Source of the DNA: Chryseobacterium paludis
Lineage (GTDB): Bacteria > Bacteroidota > Bacteroidia > Flavobacteriales > Weeksellaceae
Length of the DNA stretch: 64,000 nt
Direction: 5' to 3'
Assembly (NCBI RefSeq): GCF_025403485.1
Contig: NZ_CP099966.1
Span: 496,001 to 560,000, forward strand
Shown: positions 1 through 8,786 of the stretch, piece by piece
How positions within the stretch are numbered: position 1 is the stretch's first letter
Layout of the letters: every line of letters starts with the position of its first letter
The notes under the pieces: generated by a model
Databases searched by the model: none
What the model was told of the DNA's origin: nothing
The model's input: only the letters and a program-made list of their open reading frames with translations
Program-made: the position numbers and the translations under genes

Positions 1-286
1 CATGCCGTATTCAGCAGGCTCGAATGCGGTGGTCAACAGTCTAACCAATAACCTGAAGAACAGTACGGCTGCCATAGGGGATGCTTCATTTATCCGCCTG
101 AAGAATGTACAGCTTAACTACCGTATAGAAAGCAAAGATAAATTCTTTAAAGATATAACGCTTTATGTGCAGGGACAGAACCTGTGGACCTGGACGAAGT
201 ATTTCGGGCTTGACCCGGAGTTCAGCGTATCGGGTTACCTGCCGCCGCTTAAAACCTTTGCTTTTGGAATGCAGTTGAACTTTTAA
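1..286 (+). CDS. SusC/RagA-family TonB-linked outer membrane protein, C-terminal end (partial)
   Basis: Only the last ~94 residues lie in the window; the reading frame runs off the left edge, so the ATG at position 2 is internal. The segment has the usual end of a SusC-like barrel: a variable loop, then 'ASFIRLKNVQLNYRI', a 'VQGQNLWTWTKYFGLDPE' strand pair and a final strand ending in Phe (FAFGMQLNF), the outer-membrane insertion signal. SusC proteins are TonB-driven importers that work with a SusD lid. The SusD gene begins 2 bp after this stop, so they form one operon. The substrate cannot be read from this fragment. Confidence 0.9.
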   Translation, partial: MPYSAGSNAVVNSLTNNLKNSTAAIGDASFIRLKNVQLNYRIESKDKFFKDITLYVQGQNLWTWTKYFGLDPEFSVSGYLPPLKTFAFGMQLNF

Positions 287-288
287 AT

Positions 289-1686
289 ATGACTATCATG
301 AGAAACTATAAAAAAAATATATACCACATCACAGGTCTGCTGTTGATCATGCTGCTGCTCCTGCTTGGATGTGAAAAGATGGTAGAGATTGATGATCCGA
401 CCGATCAGATCAGTACGCCATCTGTTTTTGAAGACACCCATACGGCTGATGCGGCTCTGGCAAACCTGATGGCTGAGATCAGGGATAATTCCATGTTTTC
501 AGGGGGAAGCAGGGGAATGTCTGCTTTACTGTCAAGCTACACCGATGATTTGGATGGGTACTTTATCAATAACAACAATGCTGCTATGGATATTTATCAT
601 AACCAGCAGCTGGCTGGGAATACAAGCATTGAATCGTTGTGGCGCAATGCCTATAAGGAGATCTATATCGCCAATTCGATTATGGAAGGAGTGGAAGGTT
701 CTACCTCAATACCGGTAAAGGACCGGCAACGGATTGCTGGAGAGGCTATGCTTTTACGCTCCCTTATCTATTTTAATCTGTATCGGATATTCGGAGACAT
801 TCCTTATACCGTAACAACAGATTTCAGCATCAACAGGAATTTAAAGAGAATACCGGAAAACGAGCTTTTAGCGCATCTTGAAAATGACCTTCAAAAATCC
901 TCCGGGATGTTAAGCGATGAGTATTCGGTAGCAGAGAGATTATACCCTAGCCGGAAAGTGGCTCAACTGGTATTGGCTGAACTGTACTTAACAGAGCATA
1001 AATGGCAGCAGGCAGAACTAATGGTAAAAGAAGTAATCGGTAGCCCTTTGTATGTTTTTGAAACGGATATCACCAAAGTATTTTTAAAATCGGGTAAACA
1101 TATCCTCTGGCAGCTAAAGCCCCAGAATACAGGTGATGCTACCGCTGAGGCATTATTGTACTACTTTAATAATGCTGCGCCGCCTTCATATGCTATGTCT
1201 AATAATCTGGTATCTGCTTTTTCGGCTTCTGATCTCAGGAAGCAGAACTGGATGGTGCCTGTTACTTTTAACCAGCAGACGTGGTACAGCCCCTATAAGT
1301 ACAAAAGCCTCTCACCGAATACCACAGAGCACTCGATTGTATTCAGGCTGGAACAGGCGTATTGTATTTTGGCAGAAGCCTTAGCGGAGCAGGGAAGGGT
1401 AGGAGAAGCAGTACCCTATATCAATGCTATAAGGCAGAGGGCAGGCTTAACAGCTCTGGGGCAGAATATTCCGAAAGACGCCTTTCTAAATGAACTGTTA
1501 CAGGAAAAGCGCCGTGAGTTTTTTACAGAATCGGGGCAGCGGTTTTTTGATCTGAAGCGATTTAACCGATTGCAGGACCTTGCTGTGATTAAACCCAACT
1601 GGAAGTCCTACCATAAGGTGTGGCCAATCCCTTTAAGTGAACTATTACTGAATCCTAATTTAAACCCACAAAATGAAGGTTATTAA
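289..1686 (+). CDS. SusD/RagB-family outer membrane nutrient-binding lipoprotein
   Basis: A 465-residue lipoprotein: basic N-terminus, Leu-rich segment and lipobox LLLGC (Cys near residue 28), so it should be anchored at the outer membrane. The middle carries the TPR-like helical pattern of SusD ('AGEAMLLRSLIYFNLYRIFGD' region), and the C-terminus has the family signature of an 'RAGL' helix, 'LLQEKRREFFTESGQRFFDL' and a closing 'VWPIP...NPNLNPQNEGY'. SusD forms the hinged lid over SusC. The stop overlaps the following peptidase gene by 14 bp, implying translational coupling. A second in-frame ATG at 298 gives a cleaner signal peptide and may be the true start. Confidence 0.93.
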   Translation: MTIMRNYKKNIYHITGLLLIMLLLLLGCEKMVEIDDPTDQISTPSVFEDTHTADAALANLMAEIRDNSMFSGGSRGMSALLSSYTDDLDGYFINNNNAAMDIYHNQQLAGNTSIESLWRNAYKEIYIANSIMEGVEGSTSIPVKDRQRIAGEAMLLRSLIYFNLYRIFGDIPYTVTTDFSINRNLKRIPENELLAHLENDLQKSSGMLSDEYSVAERLYPSRKVAQLVLAELYLTEHKWQQAELMVKEVIGSPLYVFETDITKVFLKSGKHILWQLKPQNTGDATAEALLYYFNNAAPPSYAMSNNLVSAFSASDLRKQNWMVPVTFNQQTWYSPYKYKSLSPNTTEHSIVFRLEQAYCILAEALAEQGRVGEAVPYINAIRQRAGLTALGQNIPKDAFLNELLQEKRREFFTESGQRFFDLKRFNRLQDLAVIKPNWKSYHKVWPIPLSELLLNPNLNPQNEGY

Positions 1687-4138
1687 AATTATATACATCA
1701 TTCTGTTATTCTTTTTTTCTCAGTTTAAAAGCCAGGCCATAAAAAAGGACAGATTGACTCCCGGACACCATAACCTTAAGTATACCATCATTTTTCAGGC
1801 GACTTCCCCGGACAGGAAATGGACGGTATTCCGGAAAGCCTACGAAGAAAACAGGGACACCATTGTTTTGGTGAATCATAAAGACCCCGGTATTGTCAAG
1901 CAATATACAGGAATTATAAAGTATTATTTTACGGGACGTTCCAATCTGCTTTTGGTAAGGAAGAATACCGCTGAACTTATTGGTCTTGGCAATAATGGGA
2001 TAATTAAACGATGGGATAACCTGGTTAAAACTGAATTTTTAAAGCCTCTTAATAAATTCATTATTTTGCGTCAAAAAGAAGCATTAAAAAAGGATCTGGA
2101 ATTGTGGTCTGAGGATCGTATGATTGATCGGTATGAAGATATTGACCGGTTTTTTATCAAGTCAAAGCAGATCTTCTTTACAAGAAGAGAAGATGTAAAA
2201 ACACTATTGTATGAACAGACCAAGCCTGAAAACCCCATTTATTCAACTGATAAAGAAATTGTAGACTGTATGTGGTCCGGTAATGGTGAAAGTGCATGGC
2301 TGGAGAAACATAAAGAGAAAAGGGACCTGGCGTACATTAACCGGGATCACCGGGCATTCCATATCAGAAATGACATAGACTTGGACTTCAACGTTGCTCC
2401 GCTCATACCGATAGGTGATGGATCACGTTTTTTGGTAAGTTTTTCTTACACAAAAGCCATTCCCGAGCAATCAACTCATCCCGATATATGGCATGCTGGA
2501 GACCGAAAGCTGGAAATAAAATTTCATGGTGGTGAATCGGAGAAAAATGTAATCTGGGAACCGGAATTGCACCGGATTACAACAACTGATAATAAGCTTT
2601 CAGAGGCCATGGATATTGGTAATAACTCATATTTAATTAGTTTTGACCCTTACTTAAAACAGGACTACATTCGCCAAGTGCCTGATTTTGATTTTTACAG
2701 GTATAACATTAAAGAAGGCAAACACGAATTCATTGGCAATGGAGGTTATACTTTTCTTTGTGGATCGACTGGGAGGTTCTTTTTGTCAAATCCCGGCAAT
2801 GAGTGGAGTTTATATGATGTTAACTCGCTTAGGGTAAAAAAATTAAAAGTTGGTGATCAAAGTAATGCCTACTTTTCCGAGGATGATCAGTTTATCCTGT
2901 TTGAAGTTGAAGGAGGGTTTTTAAGATATCAGACCAATACAGGAAAGCTTGTAAAAATTTCATTGTTAAAAGGCTTTCATCCAGGTATGATAAGTTCATC
3001 CAAAGAAAATCCCAAAAGTCATTATATGATCGCGAAAAAAAGTTCATACGATAGTAAAAAGCCCTTGCTTTTAAAAATGTATGACAGGGTTAATGATAAG
3101 ACAGCAATCCTTTCTTATACCCCTCGATCCGGAAAAGTAATAACATTATTAGCTCCAACCAGACAAAGAATAGAAACGCTGGAACAGGAAAATAACCAGC
3201 TGCTGAGTTTTACAGCAGAAGATTATAACGTTCCCTCTTATATATCGGTTGTGGAGAATAAAAAAACAAAGGTTATTTATAAAAGTAACCCAGATGATAA
3301 ACTGGTGTCCCGAATCCATAGTGAAAGGATCAGTTATACCAATTCGGAAGGAGTGAATCTTACAGGGATTCTCTATTATCCCGTTGATTATAAAGAAGGA
3401 TCTACGTATCCGATGATCGTTAGTCTGTATGAAAGACAAAGCCATTTCGGAAACCAGTATTTACGGGATGGTTTATTTGAGCGTACGGAAGGATTAAATA
3501 TCAGGTCTTATCTTGAAAATTCTTATTTTGTGTTTCTTCCGGATATTGTCTTTGGTAAGTCAGGGACGGGGTTTTCAGCTTTAGATTGCGTGAACAGGGC
3601 ATTGGATGCTATATCCGGCAATAAGGCTATTGATTTCAAAAAGATGGGTTTGATCGGGCATTCACATGGTGGATATGAGGTTAATTTTATTGCTACGCAT
3701 TCCGACAAGTTTGCGACCTATGCTTCAGGGGCAGGGAACAGTGATCTGATCCGGTCTTACTTTTCATACAATTACCAGTTTTTAAAACCTTTTTACTGGC
3801 AATTTGAAACCGGGCAATATGAAATGCCGGGAAGTTTTGAAGATCACAAAGAGTTATATGTTCAAAATAGCCCAATCTATAATGTGTCAAAGATTAATGC
3901 ACCTATTCTTTTATGGACAGGGATGCATGATAAGAACATTGACTGGAATCAGGTGATGGAATTTTATATAGCACTAAAAAGGAATAAAAAGGATGCAATA
4001 GCATTGTTCTATCCAGATGAAGCCCATGGTTTCTGGAAACGACCCAATCAATTGGATCTGGCAAAGAAAATAAGTGATTGGTTTGATTATTACCTTAAGA
4101 ATGGGAAAAAAGCGGAGTGGATGAATGATACAGAATAA
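1673..4138 (+). CDS. S9-family (prolyl oligopeptidase-like) serine peptidase/hydrolase
   Basis: An 821-residue protein with an N-terminal hydrophobic segment (about residues 4-18, probable signal peptide), a long beta-rich region of propeller type, and a C-terminal alpha/beta-hydrolase domain. The nucleophile elbow is GHSHGG with Ser664; Asp753 in 'GMHDKNIDW' and His785 in 'DEAHGFW' complete the triad in S9 order. Family members cleave short peptides or other acyl substrates in the periplasm or at the surface. It overlaps the SusD gene by 14 bp, which suggests a SusC/SusD system tied to peptide or peptide-like uptake; that link is inference. An intrinsic terminator follows at 4159. Confidence 0.88.
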   Translation: MKVIKIIYIILLFFFSQFKSQAIKKDRLTPGHHNLKYTIIFQATSPDRKWTVFRKAYEENRDTIVLVNHKDPGIVKQYTGIIKYYFTGRSNLLLVRKNTAELIGLGNNGIIKRWDNLVKTEFLKPLNKFIILRQKEALKKDLELWSEDRMIDRYEDIDRFFIKSKQIFFTRREDVKTLLYEQTKPENPIYSTDKEIVDCMWSGNGESAWLEKHKEKRDLAYINRDHRAFHIRNDIDLDFNVAPLIPIGDGSRFLVSFSYTKAIPEQSTHPDIWHAGDRKLEIKFHGGESEKNVIWEPELHRITTTDNKLSEAMDIGNNSYLISFDPYLKQDYIRQVPDFDFYRYNIKEGKHEFIGNGGYTFLCGSTGRFFLSNPGNEWSLYDVNSLRVKKLKVGDQSNAYFSEDDQFILFEVEGGFLRYQTNTGKLVKISLLKGFHPGMISSSKENPKSHYMIAKKSSYDSKKPLLLKMYDRVNDKTAILSYTPRSGKVITLLAPTRQRIETLEQENNQLLSFTAEDYNVPSYISVVENKKTKVIYKSNPDDKLVSRIHSERISYTNSEGVNLTGILYYPVDYKEGSTYPMIVSLYERQSHFGNQYLRDGLFERTEGLNIRSYLENSYFVFLPDIVFGKSGTGFSALDCVNRALDAISGNKAIDFKKMGLIGHSHGGYEVNFIATHSDKFATYASGAGNSDLIRSYFSYNYQFLKPFYWQFETGQYEMPGSFEDHKELYVQNSPIYNVSKINAPILLWTGMHDKNIDWNQVMEFYIALKRNKKDAIALFYPDEAHGFWKRPNQLDLAKKISDWFDYYLKNGKKAEWMNDTE

Positions 4139-4158
4139 GAAGTAAAATAGTAAGAAAT

Positions 4159-4187
4159 AAAGGATGCCTTTTGGGGCATCCTTTTTG
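4159..4187. terminator. Bidirectional intrinsic terminator
   Basis: The stem AAAGGATGCC/GGGCATCCTTT has a T-rich loop and T runs on both sides. It lies between the convergent S9 peptidase gene (+) and the DUF6520-like gene (-), where it can stop both transcripts. Confidence 0.8.
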
Positions 4188-4189
4188 AA

Positions 4190-4456
4190 TTATGGTCTTA
4201 CAAAAAGTGAATTGGGACATGAGGTGTCACTGATCTTTTGGAACAGCTGCTCAGGACCATTTCCTAAATCTGCGGTACACATTACTGTACCCTCTGTATC
4301 ACATACTACATGGCTGTCGATACATTTGATTACTTCGGCAGGACGGAATGCATAACCATTTAAGGGTACTTTCGAACTGCTTTTGTTAACATTGCTTGCA
4401 AGAGCTGATGTTGCGCCTATCATCACAATGGCGACAGGCAGAATGAACTTTTTCAT
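4190..4456 (-). CDS. Small secreted Cys-containing protein, DUF6520-like
   Basis: An 88-residue protein with a Sec signal peptide (KK, then 'FILPVAIVMIGATSALAS'). The mature part of about 65 residues holds four Cys (contexts 'VIKCID', 'VVCDTEG', 'VMCTAD', 'TSCPNS'), enough for two disulfides. It resembles the small exported proteins annotated as DUF6520 in flavobacteria; the assignment is by general pattern only. It is the last gene of a four-gene minus-strand operon with a MauE/DoxX-type membrane protein and two other short proteins. MauE-type proteins act in disulfide chemistry, so this may be a redox-matured exported peptide. Its function is unknown. Confidence 0.7.
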   Translation of the reverse strand: MKKFILPVAIVMIGATSALASNVNKSSSKVPLNGYAFRPAEVIKCIDSHVVCDTEGTVMCTADLGNGPEQLFQKISDTSCPNSLFVRP

Positions 4457-4479
4457 AATATTAAGGTTTGTTGTTTTGC

Positions 4480-5985
4480 CTACTCTGTGGTAAGGTTTTC
4501 GGCTTCCCCTTTTCTGAAATCCTCAGTAATCGCCTGCGCATAACGATAACGGATGATTTCATTGCCTATGAGCGTATAGAAATATTTTGATGTTGCGAAC
4601 ATTTGGATCATTTTATTCTTCCCTCTGTTCTGCACATAAAAACTCCCGCTATAGCTTTTGCTATGGGTATTGTAGATGTCAATGATGGCATTGGTTTTCC
4701 ACTGGTCACGGTTTTCATAACTCCCCATGAGGTTGGACTGGTTAAAAATTAAACCCTGACATGCAGTAGCCATTTTATTTACCGTAAAAGGTGGAGCGGT
4801 CATCTTAATTTTTCCGTTGGATAATACTTTGCTTTGAACTTTTGCAATGTTTGTTGTATCAATGGTGTTCTGTTCGCTGAAATTTCCTGATGCCGTGATT
4901 TTAGCGATTTTGTTACGGTAGTAATAGATGTAATAATGATCACTTGTGTCGTTGTCCGAAATGAGCTGGCCGTCCGTATCAAAAATACCATCCTTTTGTT
5001 TTTTGATGATTTCGGCGTTCAGATGATATTTTCCCGAGACGGGTTCTATCATCCCCAAGGAGCGTACCCTGGTATTGGGATTAAAGGTTCTGAAAGCCAT
5101 ATGGGTGGAGTCCGTTATGGCTAGCTGGTCAAAGTAGATCTTTTTATAGCTTAATGTTTTTGCTTCAGGTTTACCTGTGATGCCTCTATACATAATGGGA
5201 ACACTACCGTCTGCCAGATAAAAATAAGGACTGCGGGCGTAAAGCCGGAGAAATTTAAATCCGTGATCATAATCATCCAGTTTGACACTGTACTGTCTGA
5301 AACGATTTAAAGATTCATCTACTTCGGTTATGGTGAGAGGGCTGGTGTAATTTCCCAGAATAATTCTCCCATTACTTATGCCTGCAAAATAGTAGGAATT
5401 GGCACCCAGATCAAGGCTTTTTTCTTCCATGATCGGATGGTGTGGGAAGCGGCGTATAAAATTGTTATTTTTTTTGATCATCCGTTCAGAGGAAAAAAAC
5501 AGGATCAATACCAAAGAAGAGCATGAAAATAGGGTAATTATAACCAGTATAGATGTTCTCAGTAACCGGGTTTTTGATCTCTCAAGGATATATATGCTTA
5601 TTATGGCGACTATTACACAGCCTATATTAAAGATCAAATGCTCTTCCCATCCTAGTTTTTCCAGTACACCACCACAAGAACAGGGCACAAATTCACTGTA
5701 ATGAATAATCAGATAGATGTATATGGTGAATGAAGCCATGATGCCCAATGAACCATATAGTCCCCATAAGCGGTATTGTGGAAAAACAAGAAGGCCAACG
5801 ATTAATAGCTCTGTGATGATCACTGAGTGGGAAATAATTCCTGCGTAGGCACTTAATAACGGAGATTGTGCAATCTGTACCTGGAAGTTCTCAAAATCCA
5901 GTACTTTGCTGATACTGGCATAACAGAACAAGAGAATAAAAAAATACGCGATAAAGTGGGGTAGAATAGTGACCGTTTTTTTCAT
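4480..5985 (-). CDS. MauE/DoxX-family redox-associated membrane protein fused to a large C-terminal domain
   Basis: A 501-residue protein. The first ~170 residues hold four to five membrane helices of MauE/DoxX type; 'FVPCSCGGVLEKLGW' gives a CxC pair at a membrane boundary, as in MauE-like proteins linked to disulfide formation (MauE takes part in methylamine dehydrogenase maturation). After another hydrophobic segment (about 140-165), residues ~190-501 form a beta-rich soluble domain with repeated short strands, perhaps propeller-like, exposed to the periplasm. The start is 25 bp after the small CP-type gene upstream, and the DUF6520-like gene follows 23 bp after its stop. The fusion and gene order suggest a dedicated handler for the small Cys proteins; this is inference. 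Confidence 0.75.
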   Translation of the reverse strand: MKKTVTILPHFIAYFFILLFCYASISKVLDFENFQVQIAQSPLLSAYAGIISHSVIITELLIVGLLVFPQYRLWGLYGSLGIMASFTIYIYLIIHYSEFVPCSCGGVLEKLGWEEHLIFNIGCVIVAIISIYILERSKTRLLRTSILVIITLFSCSSLVLILFFSSERMIKKNNNFIRRFPHHPIMEEKSLDLGANSYYFAGISNGRIILGNYTSPLTITEVDESLNRFRQYSVKLDDYDHGFKFLRLYARSPYFYLADGSVPIMYRGITGKPEAKTLSYKKIYFDQLAITDSTHMAFRTFNPNTRVRSLGMIEPVSGKYHLNAEIIKKQKDGIFDTDGQLISDNDTSDHYYIYYYRNKIAKITASGNFSEQNTIDTTNIAKVQSKVLSNGKIKMTAPPFTVNKMATACQGLIFNQSNLMGSYENRDQWKTNAIIDIYNTHSKSYSGSFYVQNRGKNKMIQMFATSKYFYTLIGNEIIRYRYAQAITEDFRKGEAENLTTE

Positions 5986-6009
5986 GATTATATATTTGAT
6001 GTGGTTGGT

Positions 6010-6186
6010 TTATCCGATCTGAATGAGTTTCCAGTTGACTTTTTTGCCGCAGTAGTCAGGCATTCTGGTGCCTTTTGCAATAGGACAAGTGGTCTTAAAA
6101 TTCCCCATACTCTCCCAAATACCACTGGCAGGACATGGTGAACCAGTGGGGCGGATAATGGTTGATATATAGGGAATCGTTTTCAT
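6010..6186 (-). CDS. Small Cys-containing protein with a CPxSGxW motif (58 aa)
   Basis: A complete 58-codon frame, ATG at 6186 and TAA at 6010. The product has 'SPCPASGIWESMGN', 'TTCPIAKGTRMPDYCGKK' and ends 'VNWKLIQIG', with four Cys overall. There is no signal peptide or membrane helix. The layout CP-x-SG-x-W, then a hydrophilic stretch, then G-x-x-MP and a final W-K-L/I recalls short modules near polymorphic toxin and secretion genes, possibly a zinc or disulfide knuckle. It begins 4 bp after the stop of the upstream lipoprotein gene, whose C-terminus (QDWKIID) resembles this one's, so the two are probably co-translated. Function unknown. Confidence 0.65.
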   Translation of the reverse strand: MKTIPYISTIIRPTGSPCPASGIWESMGNFKTTCPIAKGTRMPDYCGKKVNWKLIQIG

Positions 6187-6190
6187 CGTT

Positions 6191-6397
6191 TCAGTCTATG
6201 ATCTTCCAATCCTGTCCATCTTTTACGGGCGGGTCTTTTTCTGTTATAATAGAATCAGCCTTAGAAGTGTCTTTTTTAGAAGTTCTATTCAGCTTTAGAT
6301 TTTGTTGTTGATTTTCTTCAGTATCGTCTCCCTGACGACAGCTGTGTGTTGCTATAAATAACAAGATGCTGATAATAAGTGGAATATACTTTTTCAT
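6191..6397 (-). CDS. Small lipoprotein, first gene of the MauE/DUF6520 operon
   Basis: A 68-residue protein with a lipoprotein signal peptide ending ATHSC (Cys at about residue 20). The mature tail is short, charged and low in complexity, with several Ser/Thr/Lys/Asp and the end 'PPVKDGQDWKIID'. It heads a minus-strand operon whose next start is only 4 bp away. A consensus -7 element lies 63 bp upstream (6460-6467). Small lipoproteins of this sort are common and uncharacterised in Chryseobacterium-like genomes. The shared aromatic-Lys-Ile end with the neighbouring 58-residue protein is the only hint of joint function. Confidence 0.7.
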   Translation of the reverse strand: MKKYIPLIISILLFIATHSCRQGDDTEENQQQNLKLNRTSKKDTSKADSIITEKDPPVKDGQDWKIID

Positions 6398-6459
6398 GAT
6401 TCATTTTATTTAATGGTTTAAAAAAGCAATCCCGGCCGGGTTTGTCTGAATTCGTATTC

Positions 6460-6467
6460 CAAAATTA
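6460..6467 (-). promoter_or_regulatory. Bacteroidetes -7 element for the small-lipoprotein/MauE operon
   Basis: On the minus strand the octamer is TAATTTTG, an exact match to TAnnTTTG, about 55 bp from the predicted transcription start to the ATG of the lipoprotein gene. No convincing -33 TTG is seen. Confidence 0.5.
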
Positions 6468-6671
6468 TCCCTGATTGTCATAAGAAAAAACTCATCAGTG
6501 AAGGTGTTTAAAAATTAAGACGTCCCAATTTTTAAATCATGACAAGAATATTTTTGTAATAATTCTTTATTGTTCATCTATTTTTAATGTTTGGCTGGAA
6601 TTTCTGAATCGGATTCCTATTTCACTTCGTTTTGATATAAAATGTTTAAATTTGGTAGGTCTGGTTTATAA

Positions 6672-6679
6672 TATTTCTG
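6672..6679 (+). promoter_or_regulatory. -7-like element directly before the TPR-AraC start codon
   Basis: TATTTCTG matches TAnnTTTG at 7 of 8 positions; a TTTGG sits 17 bp upstream as a possible -33 element. Transcription would begin at or next to the ATG at 6681, leaving no room for a leader. Confidence 0.35.
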
Positions 6680-6680
6680 T

Positions 6681-8393
6681 ATGACAATCACTAGATTACT
6701 TTCCTTCATTATTCTCTTCTCTTTTGTTGATTTTTTTCCGCAGACTACGGATGAAAATTATATGGATATTAGAAGGCGGTATGAAAACCTTCAAAAGAAT
6801 AATTCCAGCGCTTTGCCATCGGTACGGCGATATATTGAAAAAGCAAAAAAGGAAAAGAATTACTCCCGGCTGGTTCAGGGGTATAAGGATGCCGTGCTTT
6901 TTTCTCCCCTGGAAAAAAATAAGATGCTATATGCTGACAGTACTATTTTAGCATCATTGAAATCAGAAAACAATGATTTGATAAGTACGGCATATCTGGG
7001 TAAGGGGATTATTTATTACTTTAATTTCAAGAAGTTTGAACTGGCTCTGGATGAATATCTTAAAGCCTATCATTATGCAAAAAATACCAGGGACGATTAT
7101 CTTAAACACAAAGTAAAATACCATCTGGGTGTGGTTAAAAGCTACCTGGGGTATTATCATGAAGCTTTGGAGCTGTTTACCGACTGTCATCTTTTTTTTG
7201 AAAAAAAATCCAGGGAGAGACTGCATCCTAATGAATTGTATAATAATACAAGAGGGTATTACAATACCCTACACCAAATGATGGTTTGTTACAGAAATCT
7301 CAAGCAATTTAAAACTTCCGACAGTCTGGTCAATATAGCACTTTCAAAGACCTATGATATGGATGATTTTGCTCTTGAGCGTGGGTACTTCTTTAAGTGT
7401 AAAGGTTTAATGGAATATAATCACAAAAATTACAGGTCTGCAATATCTGATCTTAATCAGTCTTTGGATCCCATCATCAATGCACAGGATTTTGCCTGGG
7501 CGTCTGTCGTCTATTACTATTTAGGTAAAAGTTATAGAAGTACGGATGAAACAAAAAGTCTGCGATATTTTACAAAAGTCGATTCGATTTTCAATACCCA
7601 TCATTTTATATTGCCGGAAGTGAGGGGGAGCTATGAAGAGCTGATTAACAGTAGCAGGAAGGGAAAAAGTCTGGAAAAAGAATTGTATTATACCAAGCAG
7701 CTGCTCAGGGTAGATAGTGTCATCAGCAAAGACTTCACTTATTTGTCTGCGAAAATTCATAAAGAATATGATACAAGAATACTTAGTGATAAGAAGGAAG
7801 AGCTGGAGAAAAAGAGTATGGGGAGATTGATCTCAACGGTTGTTTTTATCATACTTACAGCATTCTTTTTATGCCTGTTTATAGTCCGTTATTACAGGGA
7901 ACGAAGGATTCAAAAAAAATACGCAGAACTCCAGCAAAAGCTAAGCTCTCCAAGTCTGAAAATGATTAAAAATTCAGAGAATAGGCAAAGTGAAACAGTG
8001 GATGAAGAAAAAAAAAGTATACTGAGTTTGGAGCAGAGAGAGGAATTATCTACTAAACTTTCAAAGTTTGAAACAGGCAATGGCTTTATCAAAAAAGGGC
8101 TTACACAAAGTAAATTGGCCTCACAGCTTGGTACAAACACTTACTATCTGTCAACATACATTAACGAAAATAAAAAAGTCAATTTTAACCGATACTTAGG
8201 TGACTTACGCATTGCATACATTACAGAGCTTCTGAATTCCAATAAAAAATACCTCAATTATACCATTGAAGCACTGGCCGAAGAATGTGGCATTTCCTCT
8301 AGGCAGAATTTCTCAGATCTCTTTTATGAAATCAACGGAATAAGGCCTAAAGACTTTATCCGGAAAAGGAAGGAAGAACTGGAAGGTCTGTAA
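6681..8393 (+). CDS. TPR-containing membrane AraC-family transcriptional regulator
   Basis: A 570-residue protein: N-terminal signal/anchor segment (2-20), helical TPR-type repeats over ~50-370 ('YLGKGIIYYFNFKKFELALDEY', 'YYLGKSYRSTDETKSLRYF' regions), one transmembrane helix at ~388-406 followed by basic 'RYYRERRIQKK', then a cytoplasmic linker and a C-terminal AraC double HTH (about 470-565; 'KLASQLGTNTYYLSTYINE' and 'ALAEECGISSRQNFSDLF'). Such proteins join a periplasmic or membrane TPR sensor to a DNA-binding domain, common in flavobacteria. A decayed copy of its C-terminus lies near 17.1 kb. A -7-like TATTTCTG ends 1 bp before the ATG, so the mRNA may be leaderless. Confidence 0.85.
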   Translation: MTITRLLSFIILFSFVDFFPQTTDENYMDIRRRYENLQKNNSSALPSVRRYIEKAKKEKNYSRLVQGYKDAVLFSPLEKNKMLYADSTILASLKSENNDLISTAYLGKGIIYYFNFKKFELALDEYLKAYHYAKNTRDDYLKHKVKYHLGVVKSYLGYYHEALELFTDCHLFFEKKSRERLHPNELYNNTRGYYNTLHQMMVCYRNLKQFKTSDSLVNIALSKTYDMDDFALERGYFFKCKGLMEYNHKNYRSAISDLNQSLDPIINAQDFAWASVVYYYLGKSYRSTDETKSLRYFTKVDSIFNTHHFILPEVRGSYEELINSSRKGKSLEKELYYTKQLLRVDSVISKDFTYLSAKIHKEYDTRILSDKKEELEKKSMGRLISTVVFIILTAFFLCLFIVRYYRERRIQKKYAELQQKLSSPSLKMIKNSENRQSETVDEEKKSILSLEQREELSTKLSKFETGNGFIKKGLTQSKLASQLGTNTYYLSTYINENKKVNFNRYLGDLRIAYITELLNSNKKYLNYTIEALAEECGISSRQNFSDLFYEINGIRPKDFIRKRKEELEGL

Positions 8394-8545
8394 ATATGAG
8401 TCTGTGTCATTTTCTGAAGGAAGGGCTATTTATCTATATATAAAACTTTTCCGAATCAAAAAATGCCATAGTAAACATTATTTATTTTCAAATATTGAGA
8501 TGGGTGCCAATTATTTAATATTTGATTATCAGTATTATAAGTTAG

Positions 8546-8603
8546 TGTCATATATGTGTAATAGGAAATTATTTACAATACAATTTTCATTCGTGTAATA
8601 TTA
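8546..8603 (+). promoter_or_regulatory. Direct-repeat promoter 'a' (no gene behind it)
   Basis: Half-sites TGTCATA (8546-8552) and TGTAATA (8557-8563) are offset by exactly 11 bp. A -7-like TAATATTA starts at 8596, 39 bp after the second half-site. The same arrangement occurs at four other places up to 15.4 kb. No open frame follows on the plus strand before the hairpins at 8713 and 8749, so the transcript would be a short RNA or the remnant of a deleted gene. Confidence 0.5.
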
Positions 8604-8679
8604 TAAAAGTTATTTAAAGCTGGTAAAATAGTATGTAGTATTTATTTACGTTCCAGGCAGTAAATGACAAATTATTTTT

Positions 8680-8739
8680 ATGATTCTAAACGCACAAATG
8701 GATCAAATGTATCAATACAGGGTAATCTACCCTGTATTG
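8680..8739 (+). repeat. 3'-end-like repeat, copy A, with 12-bp hairpin
   Basis: The motif gattctaaa-n-cacaaatg-n-atcaaatg followed by a hairpin built on ATACAGG (perfect 12-bp stem CAATACAGGGTA/TACCCTGTATTG at 8713-8739) recurs in diverged form at 16218-16275 just after the gene at 15508. Together with promoter 'a', which most resembles the promoter of that gene, this looks like the two ends of a paralogous locus whose coding part is gone. Confidence 0.5.
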
Positions 8740-8748
8740 AATACAAAA

Positions 8749-8786
8749 ATTCCATTAAAATGATTTTAATGGAATGAATTTATTTT
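8749..8786. terminator. Bidirectional terminator
   Basis: A perfect inverted repeat (ATTCCATTAAAA/TTTTAATGGAAT, 8749-8775) is followed by a T-rich stretch on the plus strand; on the minus strand it leads into ATTTTTG. It would end the minus-strand TPR-HTH pseudogene transcript and any plus-strand transcript from promoter 'a'. Confidence 0.6.

Noticed and set aside
8404..8598. 64-residue plus-strand frame covering promoter 'a'
   Set aside because: Composition is unlike a protein, there is no ribosome binding site, and it overlaps the direct-repeat promoter.
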